A DNA stretch of 5,917 bases from an uncultured Eggerthellaceae bacterium (GTDB lineage Bacteria; Actinomycetota; Coriobacteriia; Coriobacteriales; Eggerthellaceae): positions 1 to 5,917 of the forward strand of contig CAMPAJ010000112.1 of the NCBI GenBank assembly GCA_946631805.1, read 5' to 3'. The notes under the pieces are model-generated. The model did no database searches and had not been told where the DNA came from. It worked only from the letters and a program-made list of their open reading frames with translations. Made by a program: the position numbers and the translations under genes. Positions 1-4,827 of the stretch are shown here, piece by piece. The number at the start of each line of letters is the position of its first letter. The stretch's first letter is position 1.

Positions 1-435
1 ATAGGGGCGAAAGAGGGCAAACAAGCCCTCGACTACGTCAAGACCCTGCTGGTATTAAACTATGCAATGCTTGCCATATTGTGCGCCGTCATGGTCGGGG
101 GCATTCAGTTGTGGGTGGGCTTCTACAACCTGACCCCTCAAGCCACCGAGCTCACAACGCAACTCGTTATCGCCCATTCCATTGCGATGCTAATATGGCC
201 AACGGCATTCCTGTTCCCCTACTACTTCAGGGCAATCAATAAGGCGGTCTTTACGATGGTGGTCGCCATAGCCACCATGGCAATTTGCCGAGTTGGGCTT
301 GCTTATTTGTTTGTAGCAGCCTTGCACCAGGGACTTTTGTGGGTTTGGTATGCCATGTTCGCCGATTGGGCCGTACGTACCGTTATTTACCTCATCGCTT
401 TCGCGCGAGAGTCCCAACGGGTCCGCGCCGCCTAA
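1..435 (+). CDS. MATE-family multidrug efflux protein, C-terminal part (5' end outside window)
   Basis: The reading frame is open from the first base and ends at TAA 433-435, leaving 144 residues of a longer protein. They contain about four hydrophobic helices, roughly residues 15-40, 58-80, 84-108 and 111-136. The pattern resembles the end of MATE (multi antimicrobial extrusion) transporters: a conserved YYFRAINKAVFTM-like loop, then a helix with RVGLAYLF, a short GLLWVWYAM segment, and a final helix beginning ADWAVR, followed by a short basic cytoplasmic tail. MATE proteins are 12-helix inner-membrane antiporters that export cationic drugs or metabolites using a Na+ or H+ gradient; this part would be about the last third. 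Substrate cannot be inferred. The internal ATG at 67 is not the start because homology-like sequence continues upstream of it. Family assignment is confident; that the gene is intact upstream is unknown. Confidence 0.88.
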   Translation: MGAKEGKQALDYVKTLLVLNYAMLAILCAVMVGGIQLWVGFYNLTPQATELTTQLVIAHSIAMLIWPTAFLFPYYFRAINKAVFTMVVAIATMAICRVGLAYLFVAALHQGLLWVWYAMFADWAVRTVIYLIAFARESQRVRAA

Positions 436-464
436 AACCTAGGCTGTTCGCCCTTTACCGAACA

Positions 465-486
465 AAACCGAAGCACTGTTCGGTTT
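465..486 (+). terminator. Hairpin after the MATE gene, possible terminator
   Basis: AAACCGAA (465-472) pairs perfectly with TTCGGTTT (479-486) around a 6-nt loop, 30 bases after the MATE stop codon. The stem carries A/U pairs at its base, but no run of U follows, so intrinsic termination would be weak. A competing pairing exists: ACCGAACA (457-464) with TGTTCGGT (477-484), and TGTTCG at 445-450 can also pair with CGAACA 459-464. Termination is inferred from position and symmetry only. Confidence 0.4.
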
Positions 487-567
487 CTGACGTCCACCAT
501 GCCAGCGTATCGTTTCGGGCAACTTCCCGAAAATGGCCGCAACGATTCAAACGGCGCTATTTGATGA

Positions 568-597
568 TTCACAACACCATACTTGATGCGTTATACC
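568..597 (+). promoter_or_regulatory. Candidate promoter for the small gene at 672
   Basis: TTCACA (568-573, five of six matches to the -35 consensus) is followed after 18 bases by TATACC (592-597, four of six matches to the -10 consensus). Transcription would begin near 604, giving an untranslated leader of about 65-70 bases before the ATG at 672. The -10 element lies inside the palindrome at 593-615, the usual arrangement for repression by a TetR-type protein. It is read by eye and is untested. Confidence 0.4.
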
Positions 598-615
598 GTA
601 CTTAAAGTACGGTAT
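593..615. promoter_or_regulatory. Perfect 23-bp palindrome, probable TetR-family operator
   Basis: Two perfect 11-bp arms, ATACCGTACTT (593-603) and its reverse complement (605-615), flank a single central base. Length, symmetry and position over a candidate -10 box match operators bound by TetR-family dimers. The core half-sites TACCG (594-598) and CGGTA (610-614) are 11 bases apart. The same half-sites recur 10 bases apart at 1614-1618 and 1629-1633, upstream of the TetR gene at 988-1527, so that protein is the best candidate ligand. The symmetry is seen directly; the binding partner is inferred. Confidence 0.62.
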
Positions 616-671
616 TGAAATTCGCGTATGAATCAATTCGCATCCATGCGCAGGGAATCGGGGAGACAATC

Positions 672-998
672 ATGAACGCAGCAGCCATCATCGCAATCAT
701 CGCCATCGTGGGATTATCTGCGCTCGGTGCACACTTTGCAGAAGAGCCCTTGGACGAAGTGTTCCACACCAACGCGGCAATCAACGGGTTTGCGCTTCAG
801 CCTCTTGCGACAAAGAAAGTGCTTAGGCCAAAGGGTTCCACGTCCACCTCCAAAGCCAACCGCCTTGATTTTGGCCAATCGCGAGCAGAAAGTGCGCAAA
901 ACTCGAGCAAACACGCCCGCAAGCATACGCCTGCCGATACCGGCAATGCTGCTGCCATATTGACGAATCGCTCCAGGCGTTCAACCGCTACCCGATAA
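672..998 (+). CDS. Small hypothetical protein with N-terminal hydrophobic segment
   Basis: This 108-residue frame is not recognised as any family. ATG 672 is preceded by GGGGAG (660-665) at a normal distance, so it is preferred over a TTG at 615 that lies inside the upstream palindrome and lacks a ribosome-binding site. Residues 2-21 are strongly hydrophobic (Ala/Ile-rich, ending GLSALGAHFA) and would form a membrane anchor or uncleaved signal. A short acidic stretch follows (AEEPLDEVF), and the remainder is polar, rich in Ser, Lys, Arg and Thr and probably disordered, ending in a basic tail. The last 11 bases overlap the 3' end of the convergent TetR gene. The upstream promoter and palindrome suggest repression by that TetR. 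The low-complexity C-terminus leaves doubt whether the whole frame is translated; it might be the start of a truncated gene. Confidence 0.48.
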   Translation: MNAAAIIAIIAIVGLSALGAHFAEEPLDEVFHTNAAINGFALQPLATKKVLRPKGSTSTSKANRLDFGQSRAESAQNSSKHARKHTPADTGNAAAILTNRSRRSTATR

Positions 999-1527
999 AT
1001 TCGCCAAACCATTCGGCAAGCTGTTCAGGATCGGTTCCGCAGCCGCTCTTGAACCACCAGGTTACAGCTTGGCAATAGGCGCTGACCATCAGGGACTCGC
1101 GCAAATCGAGCGGCATCCGACTGCTCGTAGCAGGCATATCGCTCTCGAACAGTTCCACGAGCTTGGTGCGGAAATACGCCGTGAAATGCGGCTCCCCCTC
1201 CATCAACAACTTACCGGCGACGCCCGAATGAGCGTCGCGCAGATGGTAGAGCAAGTGCGCCAGCTTGCCCTTCAAATCAGGCGTCTGCAGCTCTGCATGC
1301 GTTACGCAGTGAGCGTCAACACCCTCGAATATATGGTCGAACATCTCGGCGCAAATCTGCTCGGTTAACTCATCTTTTGTTTCGAAATGCGCATAAAACG
1401 TCGATCGGCCGATGTCGGCCTCTTCGATTATTTGCGCGACAGTCACCTGGCTGTAATGCCCTTGCGACATGAGTTTTTCGAATGCATCGTATATCGCCTT
1501 GCGCGTCTTTCGCTGCCGTCTATCCAT
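988..1527 (-). CDS. TetR/AcrR-family transcriptional regulator (first copy)
   Basis: A 179-residue protein. ATG 1527 is chosen because GAGG (1539-1536) lies 8 bases upstream and the usual TetR N-terminus begins here with a basic stretch; the frame is open further to a TTG at 1560 without a convincing ribosome-binding site. Residues 5-54 form the TetR DNA-binding domain: helix 1 (KTRKAIYDAFEKLM), the turn with VTVAQIIEEADI, and the recognition helix ending RSTFYAHFETKDEL, the family signature. The remaining 125 residues are a helical C-terminal ligand-binding and dimerisation region resembling the TetR_C_8-like class; its ligand cannot be read from sequence. It converges on the small gene at 672-998, overlapping by 11 bases. 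TACCG-type inverted repeats occur both upstream of it (1612-1635) and before the small gene (593-615), which suggests autoregulation plus control of that neighbour, and perhaps relates to the nearby MATE pump. Confidence 0.9.
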   Translation of the reverse strand: MDRRQRKTRKAIYDAFEKLMSQGHYSQVTVAQIIEEADIGRSTFYAHFETKDELTEQICAEMFDHIFEGVDAHCVTHAELQTPDLKGKLAHLLYHLRDAHSGVAGKLLMEGEPHFTAYFRTKLVELFESDMPATSSRMPLDLRESLMVSAYCQAVTWWFKSGCGTDPEQLAEWFGEFIG

Positions 1528-1590
1528 CACCTTAACCTCGTTCAAGCAAGCACCGAGCAAAACACGGTTGACTCATTTGCAACCATGCAG

Positions 1591-1605
1591 ACAAAACCCT
1601 TTTGT
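1591..1605. repeat. Short AT-rich inverted repeat in the TetR leader
   Basis: ACAAAA (1591-1596) and TTTTGT (1600-1605) are perfect 6-bp arms around CCC. It lies 64-78 bases upstream of the TetR start at 1527 on the strand-neutral spacer. It could be a protein-binding site or a leader hairpin, but it is short enough to arise by chance. Confidence 0.25.
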
Positions 1606-1611
1606 GCGCTA

Positions 1612-1643
1612 CGTACCGTCCGGAAGCGCGGTACGAACGTCAA
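1612..1643 (-). promoter_or_regulatory. Candidate autoregulatory operator upstream of the first TetR gene
   Basis: CGTACCG (1612-1618) and CGGTACG (1629-1635) form a perfect 7-bp inverted repeat with a 10-base spacer, about 85 bases upstream of the TetR start codon. Its TACCG/CGGTA half-sites are those of the 23-bp palindrome at 593-615, with spacing differing by one base. On the minus strand a TTGACG box (1643-1638) directly precedes the repeat and could be a -35 element, although no good -10 is found at the right distance. Interpretation as a TetR autoregulatory site is inferred. Confidence 0.42.
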
Positions 1644-1686
1644 GCGAGGCCGAGCACATTAACGTCTGCGTTCGCCCTACGACGTG

Positions 1687-1717
1687 AAGTATATCGTATA
1701 CTTTATCTGATATCGAA
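1687..1717 (-). promoter_or_regulatory. 17-bp palindrome overlapping a possible minus-strand promoter
   Basis: AAGTATATCGTATACTT (1687-1703) has perfect 7-bp arms around TCG. On the minus strand TTCGAT (1717-1712) and TATACT (1693-1688) are 18 bases apart, a possible -35/-10 pair whose -10 falls inside the palindrome. It sits between the toxin stop codon and the TetR gene, so it could be an additional operator and promoter for that regulator, giving a long leader of about 150 bases. Its half-sites differ from the TACCG type, implying a different binding protein if functional. The symmetry is real; function is a guess. Confidence 0.35.
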
Positions 1718-1751
1718 CCCTATGTTCGTTACGAGAGCAAACGCGCGAGCG

Positions 1752-2525
1752 TTATTCAACGGCCCTCAGTTCGGTAAGCTGCACTTTAAGATGTTCGAAA
1801 TGCGTGCGCTCTTCCGACGTCCATGGGCCAAACAAGGTCGCTCTCAAGACGTCGGACGCAAATTGCAATGCGCCCTCACGCGGATACAGGCGCCTACCCG
1901 CTCGGTCGTATAGCATCACGCTTTCGAACTCACCCGATTCTTCGAGTGTTGCGACGTTGGCAACAATATCGTGAACGATTGCATTGTGGTGCTCGGGATC
2001 GGTTGCGCGTGGAGTGGTTCCCGCTATGCGCATCATCTCGTAGCGAATCTGGCAGCTAACGAGCGAGATCTCGGGTTTAACGGCCATGATGGCGAGCGAA
2101 ACCGTGTAGCCTCGTTGTTTGAGCAAAGCGGCCGTGCGCAATGGAACGGCGCTCGTCCTGAGCGTCCCCTCGACTATAAGGTTGTAATGCTGTGCCGAAA
2201 GCGAATCGATAAGGGCCTCGGTCATAGCGCCCGACCATTGTGCCGTGTGAGCCGGTGCATTCATCCCATATTTTTCCTGTATGGCGGCAAAATTCGGATG
2301 CGATTTCCTAAATTCATCTCCATTGATGACTACGACGTTCCCATCGAACATATTACCAATGATGCGATGTAGCGTACTCTTCCCCGCACCGCTCTGACCT
2401 CCAAGTAGGTAAGCAAAACGCTTGCTTTGAGGTTTAACGAGGGGATTGACAAGCAGCTTCTTTACCGTCTCTGCGAATGCGGAATCGAATTGCTCTTGTG
2501 TGTATTGGCCACCCAAATCATTCAT
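1752..2525 (-). CDS. pezT: Zeta/PezT-family toxin kinase
   Basis: A 257-residue protein, close to the 253 of pneumococcal PezT. A Walker A motif GGQSGAGKS lies at residues 42-50 (Lys49), followed by a NGDEFRKSHPNF segment whose Asp70 corresponds to the catalytic Asp of zeta toxins and Arg73 to a substrate-contact residue. An EGTLRT motif at 119-124 (Glu119, Thr121, Arg123) forms the sugar-nucleotide site. Further on, IRYEMM and PRATDPEHH supply the arginines expected to hold ATP phosphates. Zeta toxins phosphorylate UDP-N-acetylglucosamine at the 3'-hydroxyl, poisoning MurA and peptidoglycan synthesis; all key residues are present, so activity is predicted. The start codon is inside the antitoxin gene (8-nt overlap) with AGGGGG (2537-2532) six bases before it. 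Order (antitoxin first) matches pezAT. Family assignment is confident; the exact substrate is inferred. Confidence 0.93.
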   Translation of the reverse strand: MNDLGGQYTQEQFDSAFAETVKKLLVNPLVKPQSKRFAYLLGGQSGAGKSTLHRIIGNMFDGNVVVINGDEFRKSHPNFAAIQEKYGMNAPAHTAQWSGAMTEALIDSLSAQHYNLIVEGTLRTSAVPLRTAALLKQRGYTVSLAIMAVKPEISLVSCQIRYEMMRIAGTTPRATDPEHHNAIVHDIVANVATLEESGEFESVMLYDRAGRRLYPREGALQFASDVLRATLFGPWTSEERTHFEHLKVQLTELRAVE

Positions 2526-3132
2526 GAGCAGCCCCCTGCTGGCTGCGCTTTAGCAAATCGCCTGCGCATCTAAGGTACCCGCGGTGCTTTGAGAGGACAT
2601 AATCGTCCATGCTTTCGTCGCTCACGATTGTTGGTTTCATCGTCGCAATCTGGTCAAGTAAATTATCGAATACATCCGAAGCGGTTCCCTTAAATCCGCA
2701 AGTAACCTTAATGGATATCATCTCGCCAATTAGATTAGCCGCCTGTTCGTTGAGCACTTCTTGTTGAATGGTGTAGTGATACGCCTCGTCCATCGTCATT
2801 CCCACGCAATCGTCACCGCCTTTCGTTTTGAGGTCATGTGTACAGGGTCCATCTTCGGGTTCGAGCGAAACGAATGCGTATATGCAGCGCGTCGCCTCTT
2901 CGCGCTGCCGTTGCGAGATGAGTTCGCCATCGCGCTCCAGGCATTCGCGCATGAACTCCGGATGCTTTGCAGCGCGTATGAGGTTGGCATTCGCCTTGGT
3001 GGGCGTCGCACCCTGCTCGTAGCGAGCCATGCTTGCCGTGCCAATGCCCAGCAACGTTGCGAACGACTTCTGCGTCAATCCGTATCGGTTGCGAATCTCT
3101 TTGATTTCCTGCGCAGTGATAGTCTCAGACAT
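2518..3132 (-). CDS. HTH-domain antitoxin of the zeta toxin-antitoxin module
   Basis: A 204-residue protein from ATG 3132, chosen over an in-frame ATG at 3150 because GAGGA (3141-3137) precedes it at ideal spacing, while the upstream ATG has none. Residues 9-55 are an XRE-type helix-turn-helix (EIKEIRNRYGLTQ, then LLGIGTASMARYEQG and KANANLIRAA), resembling the DNA-binding half of MqsA/YgiT-type antitoxins. No CxxC zinc motif is seen. The C-terminal half is predicted helical, with an EQAANLIGEMISIKV segment and a final DDYVLSKHRGYLRCAGDLLKRS helix that recalls the toxin-binding end of PezA, though PezA is shorter (158 residues). The protein should bind and block the overlapping zeta kinase and repress its own promoter (3172-3200). 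Role is secure from the gene pair; direct relationship to PezA is uncertain, so no symbol is given. Confidence 0.87.
   Translation of the reverse strand: MSETITAQEIKEIRNRYGLTQKSFATLLGIGTASMARYEQGATPTKANANLIRAAKHPEFMRECLERDGELISQRQREEATRCIYAFVSLEPEDGPCTHDLKTKGGDDCVGMTMDEAYHYTIQQEVLNEQAANLIGEMISIKVTCGFKGTASDVFDNLLDQIATMKPTIVSDESMDDYVLSKHRGYLRCAGDLLKRSQQGAAHE
2528..2546 (-). promoter_or_regulatory. Hairpin enclosing the toxin ribosome-binding site
   Basis: Read on the minus strand, GCAGCC (2546-2541) can pair with GGCTGC (2533-2528) around a 7-nt loop, ending two bases before the toxin ATG at 2525. The toxin Shine-Dalgarno sequence AGGGGG (2537-2532) is partly in the loop and partly in the stem. 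An alternative fold, AGCAG (2540-2536) with CTGCT (2531-2527), puts most of it in the loop. The structure lies in the last codons of the antitoxin gene, so a ribosome finishing that gene would melt it. Translational coupling is inferred. Confidence 0.4.
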
Positions 3133-3171
3133 GATTTCCTCAACATTCATTTGATAGTATGAATTTCCGTT

Positions 3172-3200
3172 AATATATCATTTGATATCAATATACTCAA
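3172..3200 (-). promoter_or_regulatory. Promoter of the toxin-antitoxin operon
   Basis: On the minus strand TTGAGT (3200-3195, four of six consensus matches) and TATATT (3177-3172, five of six) are separated by exactly 17 bases. Transcription would begin near 3165, about 30 bases before the antitoxin ATG at 3132. This is the best -35/-10 pair in the window and it overlaps the inverted repeat at 3177-3205. No other promoter is seen inside the operon, so both genes are probably expressed from here. Confidence 0.6.
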
Positions 3201-3205
3201 ATGAT
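3177..3205. promoter_or_regulatory. Operator of the toxin-antitoxin operon (inverted repeat)
   Basis: ATCATTTGA (3177-3185) and TCAAATGAT (3197-3205) are perfect 9-bp inverted arms with an 11-base spacer, covering the -35 box and the upstream edge of the -10 box. A third copy of the half-site, TCATTTGATA at 3147-3156, matches 3178-3187 base for base and lies 31 bases away, about three DNA turns, next to the antitoxin start. A smaller palindrome TTGATATCAA is at 3182-3191. The arrangement fits cooperative binding by the HTH antitoxin and autorepression; binding itself is inferred. Confidence 0.6.
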
Positions 3206-3499
3206 TGCTTCAAAGATTCAGGAACAAAGGGGTAATTCGAGCAATGGACTTGGTCTCCACCGCCAACCTATGGCGTTCTTCTACCATGTTCTAACGCAAG
3301 AAAATCAACATCGGGAGCTCAGTTGTTTATTGAAGCTGCCGCTTCGCTCCTTGTAACCTATGTGCGTAAGCAGTGCTTTTGCATAGACCGTTTAGCTGGC
3401 CGCCTCGGCAACGCGACGAATCTGAAGCGCCCGCAACGTGCGAGTTCCTTGTATTAGCCGGCTTTACGCATTAAACACTATCGGGATAGGGGCCCTTGT
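3206..3499. other. Intergenic region without a convincing gene
   Basis: This is the divergent spacer between the antitoxin operon and the substrate-binding protein gene. It holds only short open frames, none with a good start or family resemblance. Toward its right end TTGTAT (3449-3454) and TAAACA (3472-3477) are 17 bases apart and could be a weak promoter for the gene at 3500. AGGGG (3488-3492) is the ribosome-binding site of that gene, 7 bases before its ATG. No tRNA, repeat array or strong terminator was recognised. Confidence 0.5.
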
Positions 3500-4549
3500 A
3501 TGTCTAGCAGCATGAACCGACGCACATTCTTGAGCATGGCCGGAGTTGCCAGCCTGACGTTGATAGCAGGTTGCACAGGCGGTAGCCAAACGAGCAGCGG
3601 CGCTTCGCAAAGCACCGGGTCCGCAGCGAGCGCTTCCGCGAGCATGAGCGCAACGGAAAGCGCATCTTCGCAAGCAAGGGCATTAACCATCGGCACGCTG
3701 GCGACCGAGGACATCTTGCCTTTATGGGTCGCCCAAGCCGAAGGACTGTTCAGCGAATCCGGCCTTGAAGTGCAAATCGTGCCATTCCAATCGGCAACCG
3801 AGCTTATCTCGGGCGTGTCATCAGGCGAAGTGGACCTAGCCATGACCGACATCATGGTCACGGCAAGCATCTTCGCAAGCGGCGTGGACGTGCAAATGCA
3901 GTGGGTGACGCTCGGCATAGCACCCGAGCAGGGGCGTTTCGGCATCATGGCCGGCCCCAACAGCAACATCGCCAAGCTCGAAGACCTTGCAGGCGTGCCC
4001 ATCGGCGTGGGCAGCAACACGATCCTCGAATACGTCATGGACAAGCTCCTGGAAGGGGCAGGCGTGCCAACCGACCAGATTGCCATCGAGGAACTGCAGA
4101 AGCTGCCCGTACGATACCAGGCCATGGCCTCGGGCGAAGTTGCAGCCGCGGCGCTTCCCGGCACGCTCTTGGCCTTGGGCGAGGCAAGCGGATGCAAGCT
4201 CATCGCCGACGACACCAAGGGCGAGAACCTCTCGCAATCGGTCATGATCGTGCGCAGCGACCTCCTATCGGACGGAGCAGCCGTCGAACAGATCGAAAAA
4301 CTCGAAGACACCTGGGACAAAGCCGCCGAGTTGATCAACGCCAGCCCCGAAACCTACCGCGACGTGCTCGTAGCCAATGCGAACTTGCCTGAAGAAATCG
4401 CCCAGTCCTACCCCATCAGCACCTACCCGACCGTGCAGCTGCCGACGGCCGCCATGGTAGAACCAGTGCTCGCGTGGATGGAGCAAAAGGGCTACCTGGC
4501 CAAGCCGCTCGCCTACGACGAGGCCACGGGCGCGTTTTCAGAAAAGTAG
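3500..4549 (+). CDS. ABC transporter substrate-binding lipoprotein, NitT/TauT (NMT1/THI5-like) family
   Basis: A 349-residue protein with a complete lipoprotein signal: residues 6-11 NRRTFL resemble a twin-arginine motif, a hydrophobic core follows, and the lipobox LIAGC places the lipidated cysteine at position 25. Residues 26-60 are a Ser/Ala/Thr-rich flexible linker. From about 61 the fold is a periplasmic-binding domain of the NMT1-like group: LTIGTLATEDILPLWVAQAEGLF (written in two parts: LTIGTLATEDILP, then LWVAQAEGLF), a GEVDLAMTD segment, and KLEDLAGVPIGVGSNT. Such proteins deliver small anionic or pyrimidine-like substrates (nitrate, sulfonates, thiamine precursors) to a membrane permease; the substrate here cannot be named. 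Neither permease nor ATPase is next to it: the next gene is convergent, so it is an orphan in this window. ATG 3500 has AGGGG 7 bases upstream. Expression ends before the large inverted repeat at 4566-4676. Confidence 0.88.
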   Translation: MSSSMNRRTFLSMAGVASLTLIAGCTGGSQTSSGASQSTGSAASASASMSATESASSQARALTIGTLATEDILPLWVAQAEGLFSESGLEVQIVPFQSATELISGVSSGEVDLAMTDIMVTASIFASGVDVQMQWVTLGIAPEQGRFGIMAGPNSNIAKLEDLAGVPIGVGSNTILEYVMDKLLEGAGVPTDQIAIEELQKLPVRYQAMASGEVAAAALPGTLLALGEASGCKLIADDTKGENLSQSVMIVRSDLLSDGAAVEQIEKLEDTWDKAAELINASPETYRDVLVANANLPEEIAQSYPISTYPTVQLPTAAMVEPVLAWMEQKGYLAKPLAYDEATGAFSEK

Positions 4550-4565
4550 TTAATTCCATCCCACC

Positions 4566-4676
4566 GCCTGTGGATGGGGGGCGCCGTATTCGCGCTAGTC
4601 CTCGCACACGAGCAATCTCGACATCATTGTTGTCTGCTGCGGAACGCTGCGAATATGGCGCACCCCATCCACAGGC
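4566..4676. repeat. Large imperfect inverted repeat (28-bp arms), possible structured RNA or MITE-like element
   Basis: Arms 4566-4593 and 4649-4676 are reverse complements at 26 of 28 positions; the outer 14 bases (GCCTGTGGATGGGG) match perfectly, and one of the two mismatches could form a G-U pair on the plus-strand RNA. The 55-base loop contains smaller pairings: CTCG (4601-4604) with CGAG (4609-4612), or AGCA (4611-4614) with TGCT (4635-4638) enclosing GACA (4620-4623) with TGTC (4631-4634). It begins 17 bases after the stop codon of the substrate-binding protein gene. No U-run follows on either strand, and no clear target-site duplication flanks it, so neither classic terminator nor mobile element is established. 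Confidence 0.6.
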
Positions 4677-4684
4677 TTCTTCAT

Positions 4685-4713
4685 TGAAACACCCAACCTG
4701 GTTGAGTGTTTCA
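4685..4713. terminator. Hairpin between convergent genes, possible bidirectional terminator
   Basis: TGAAACACCCAAC (4685-4697) and GTTGAGTGTTTCA (4701-4713) form 13-bp arms with one mismatch around CTG. On the minus-strand RNA the mismatch becomes a U-G pair, so the stem is complete for transcripts leaving the TetR gene at 4828-5409. U-runs after the stem are poor on both strands. A further small repeat, CTTGG (4721-4725) with CCAAG (4739-4743), lies nearer that gene. Terminator function is inferred from the convergent position. Confidence 0.45.
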
Positions 4714-4827
4714 TCCTCAGCTTGGTTAACTGAATCAGCCAAGAGCCTTCGCGAGCCCAACTGGGAAGCCCCGCGAGCTCGGGGTGGCGGGACGGAAGGT
4801 CGAAGCCAAGCGGAGGATTCCGCGCTT

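Noticed and set aside
285..605. Plus-strand frame across the MATE gene end and downstream spacer
   Set aside because: It overlaps the MATE frame, is Arg- and Pro-rich, and runs through the hairpin and promoter region; a shadow frame.
615..671. N-terminal extension of the small protein from TTG 615
   Set aside because: The TTG is part of the 23-bp palindrome and near the expected transcription start, with no Shine-Dalgarno sequence, whereas ATG 672 has a good one.
1533..1590. Two tiny frames (14 codons each) just upstream of the first TetR start, possible leader peptides
   Set aside because: Neither has a convincing ribosome-binding site, and frames of this size are expected by chance.
3201..3356. 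A 51-codon plus-strand frame starting at ATG 3201
   Set aside because: Its start codon lies inside the operator arm of the antitoxin promoter, there is no ribosome-binding site, and the composition is not protein-like enough to support a gene.
3399..3463. A short minus-strand frame whose last codons read TRTLRALQIRRVAEAAS before a TAA, resembling a gene's C-terminus
   Set aside because: It is bounded by an in-frame stop only about 22 codons upstream; it could be a gene remnant, but it is too short to support.
3478..4338. A 286-codon open frame on the minus strand antisense to the substrate-binding protein gene
   Set aside because: It is rich in Ser, Ala and Pro without recognisable domains and fully overlaps a plus-strand gene with clear lipobox, fold motifs and ribosome-binding site; it is a shadow of GC-rich codons.
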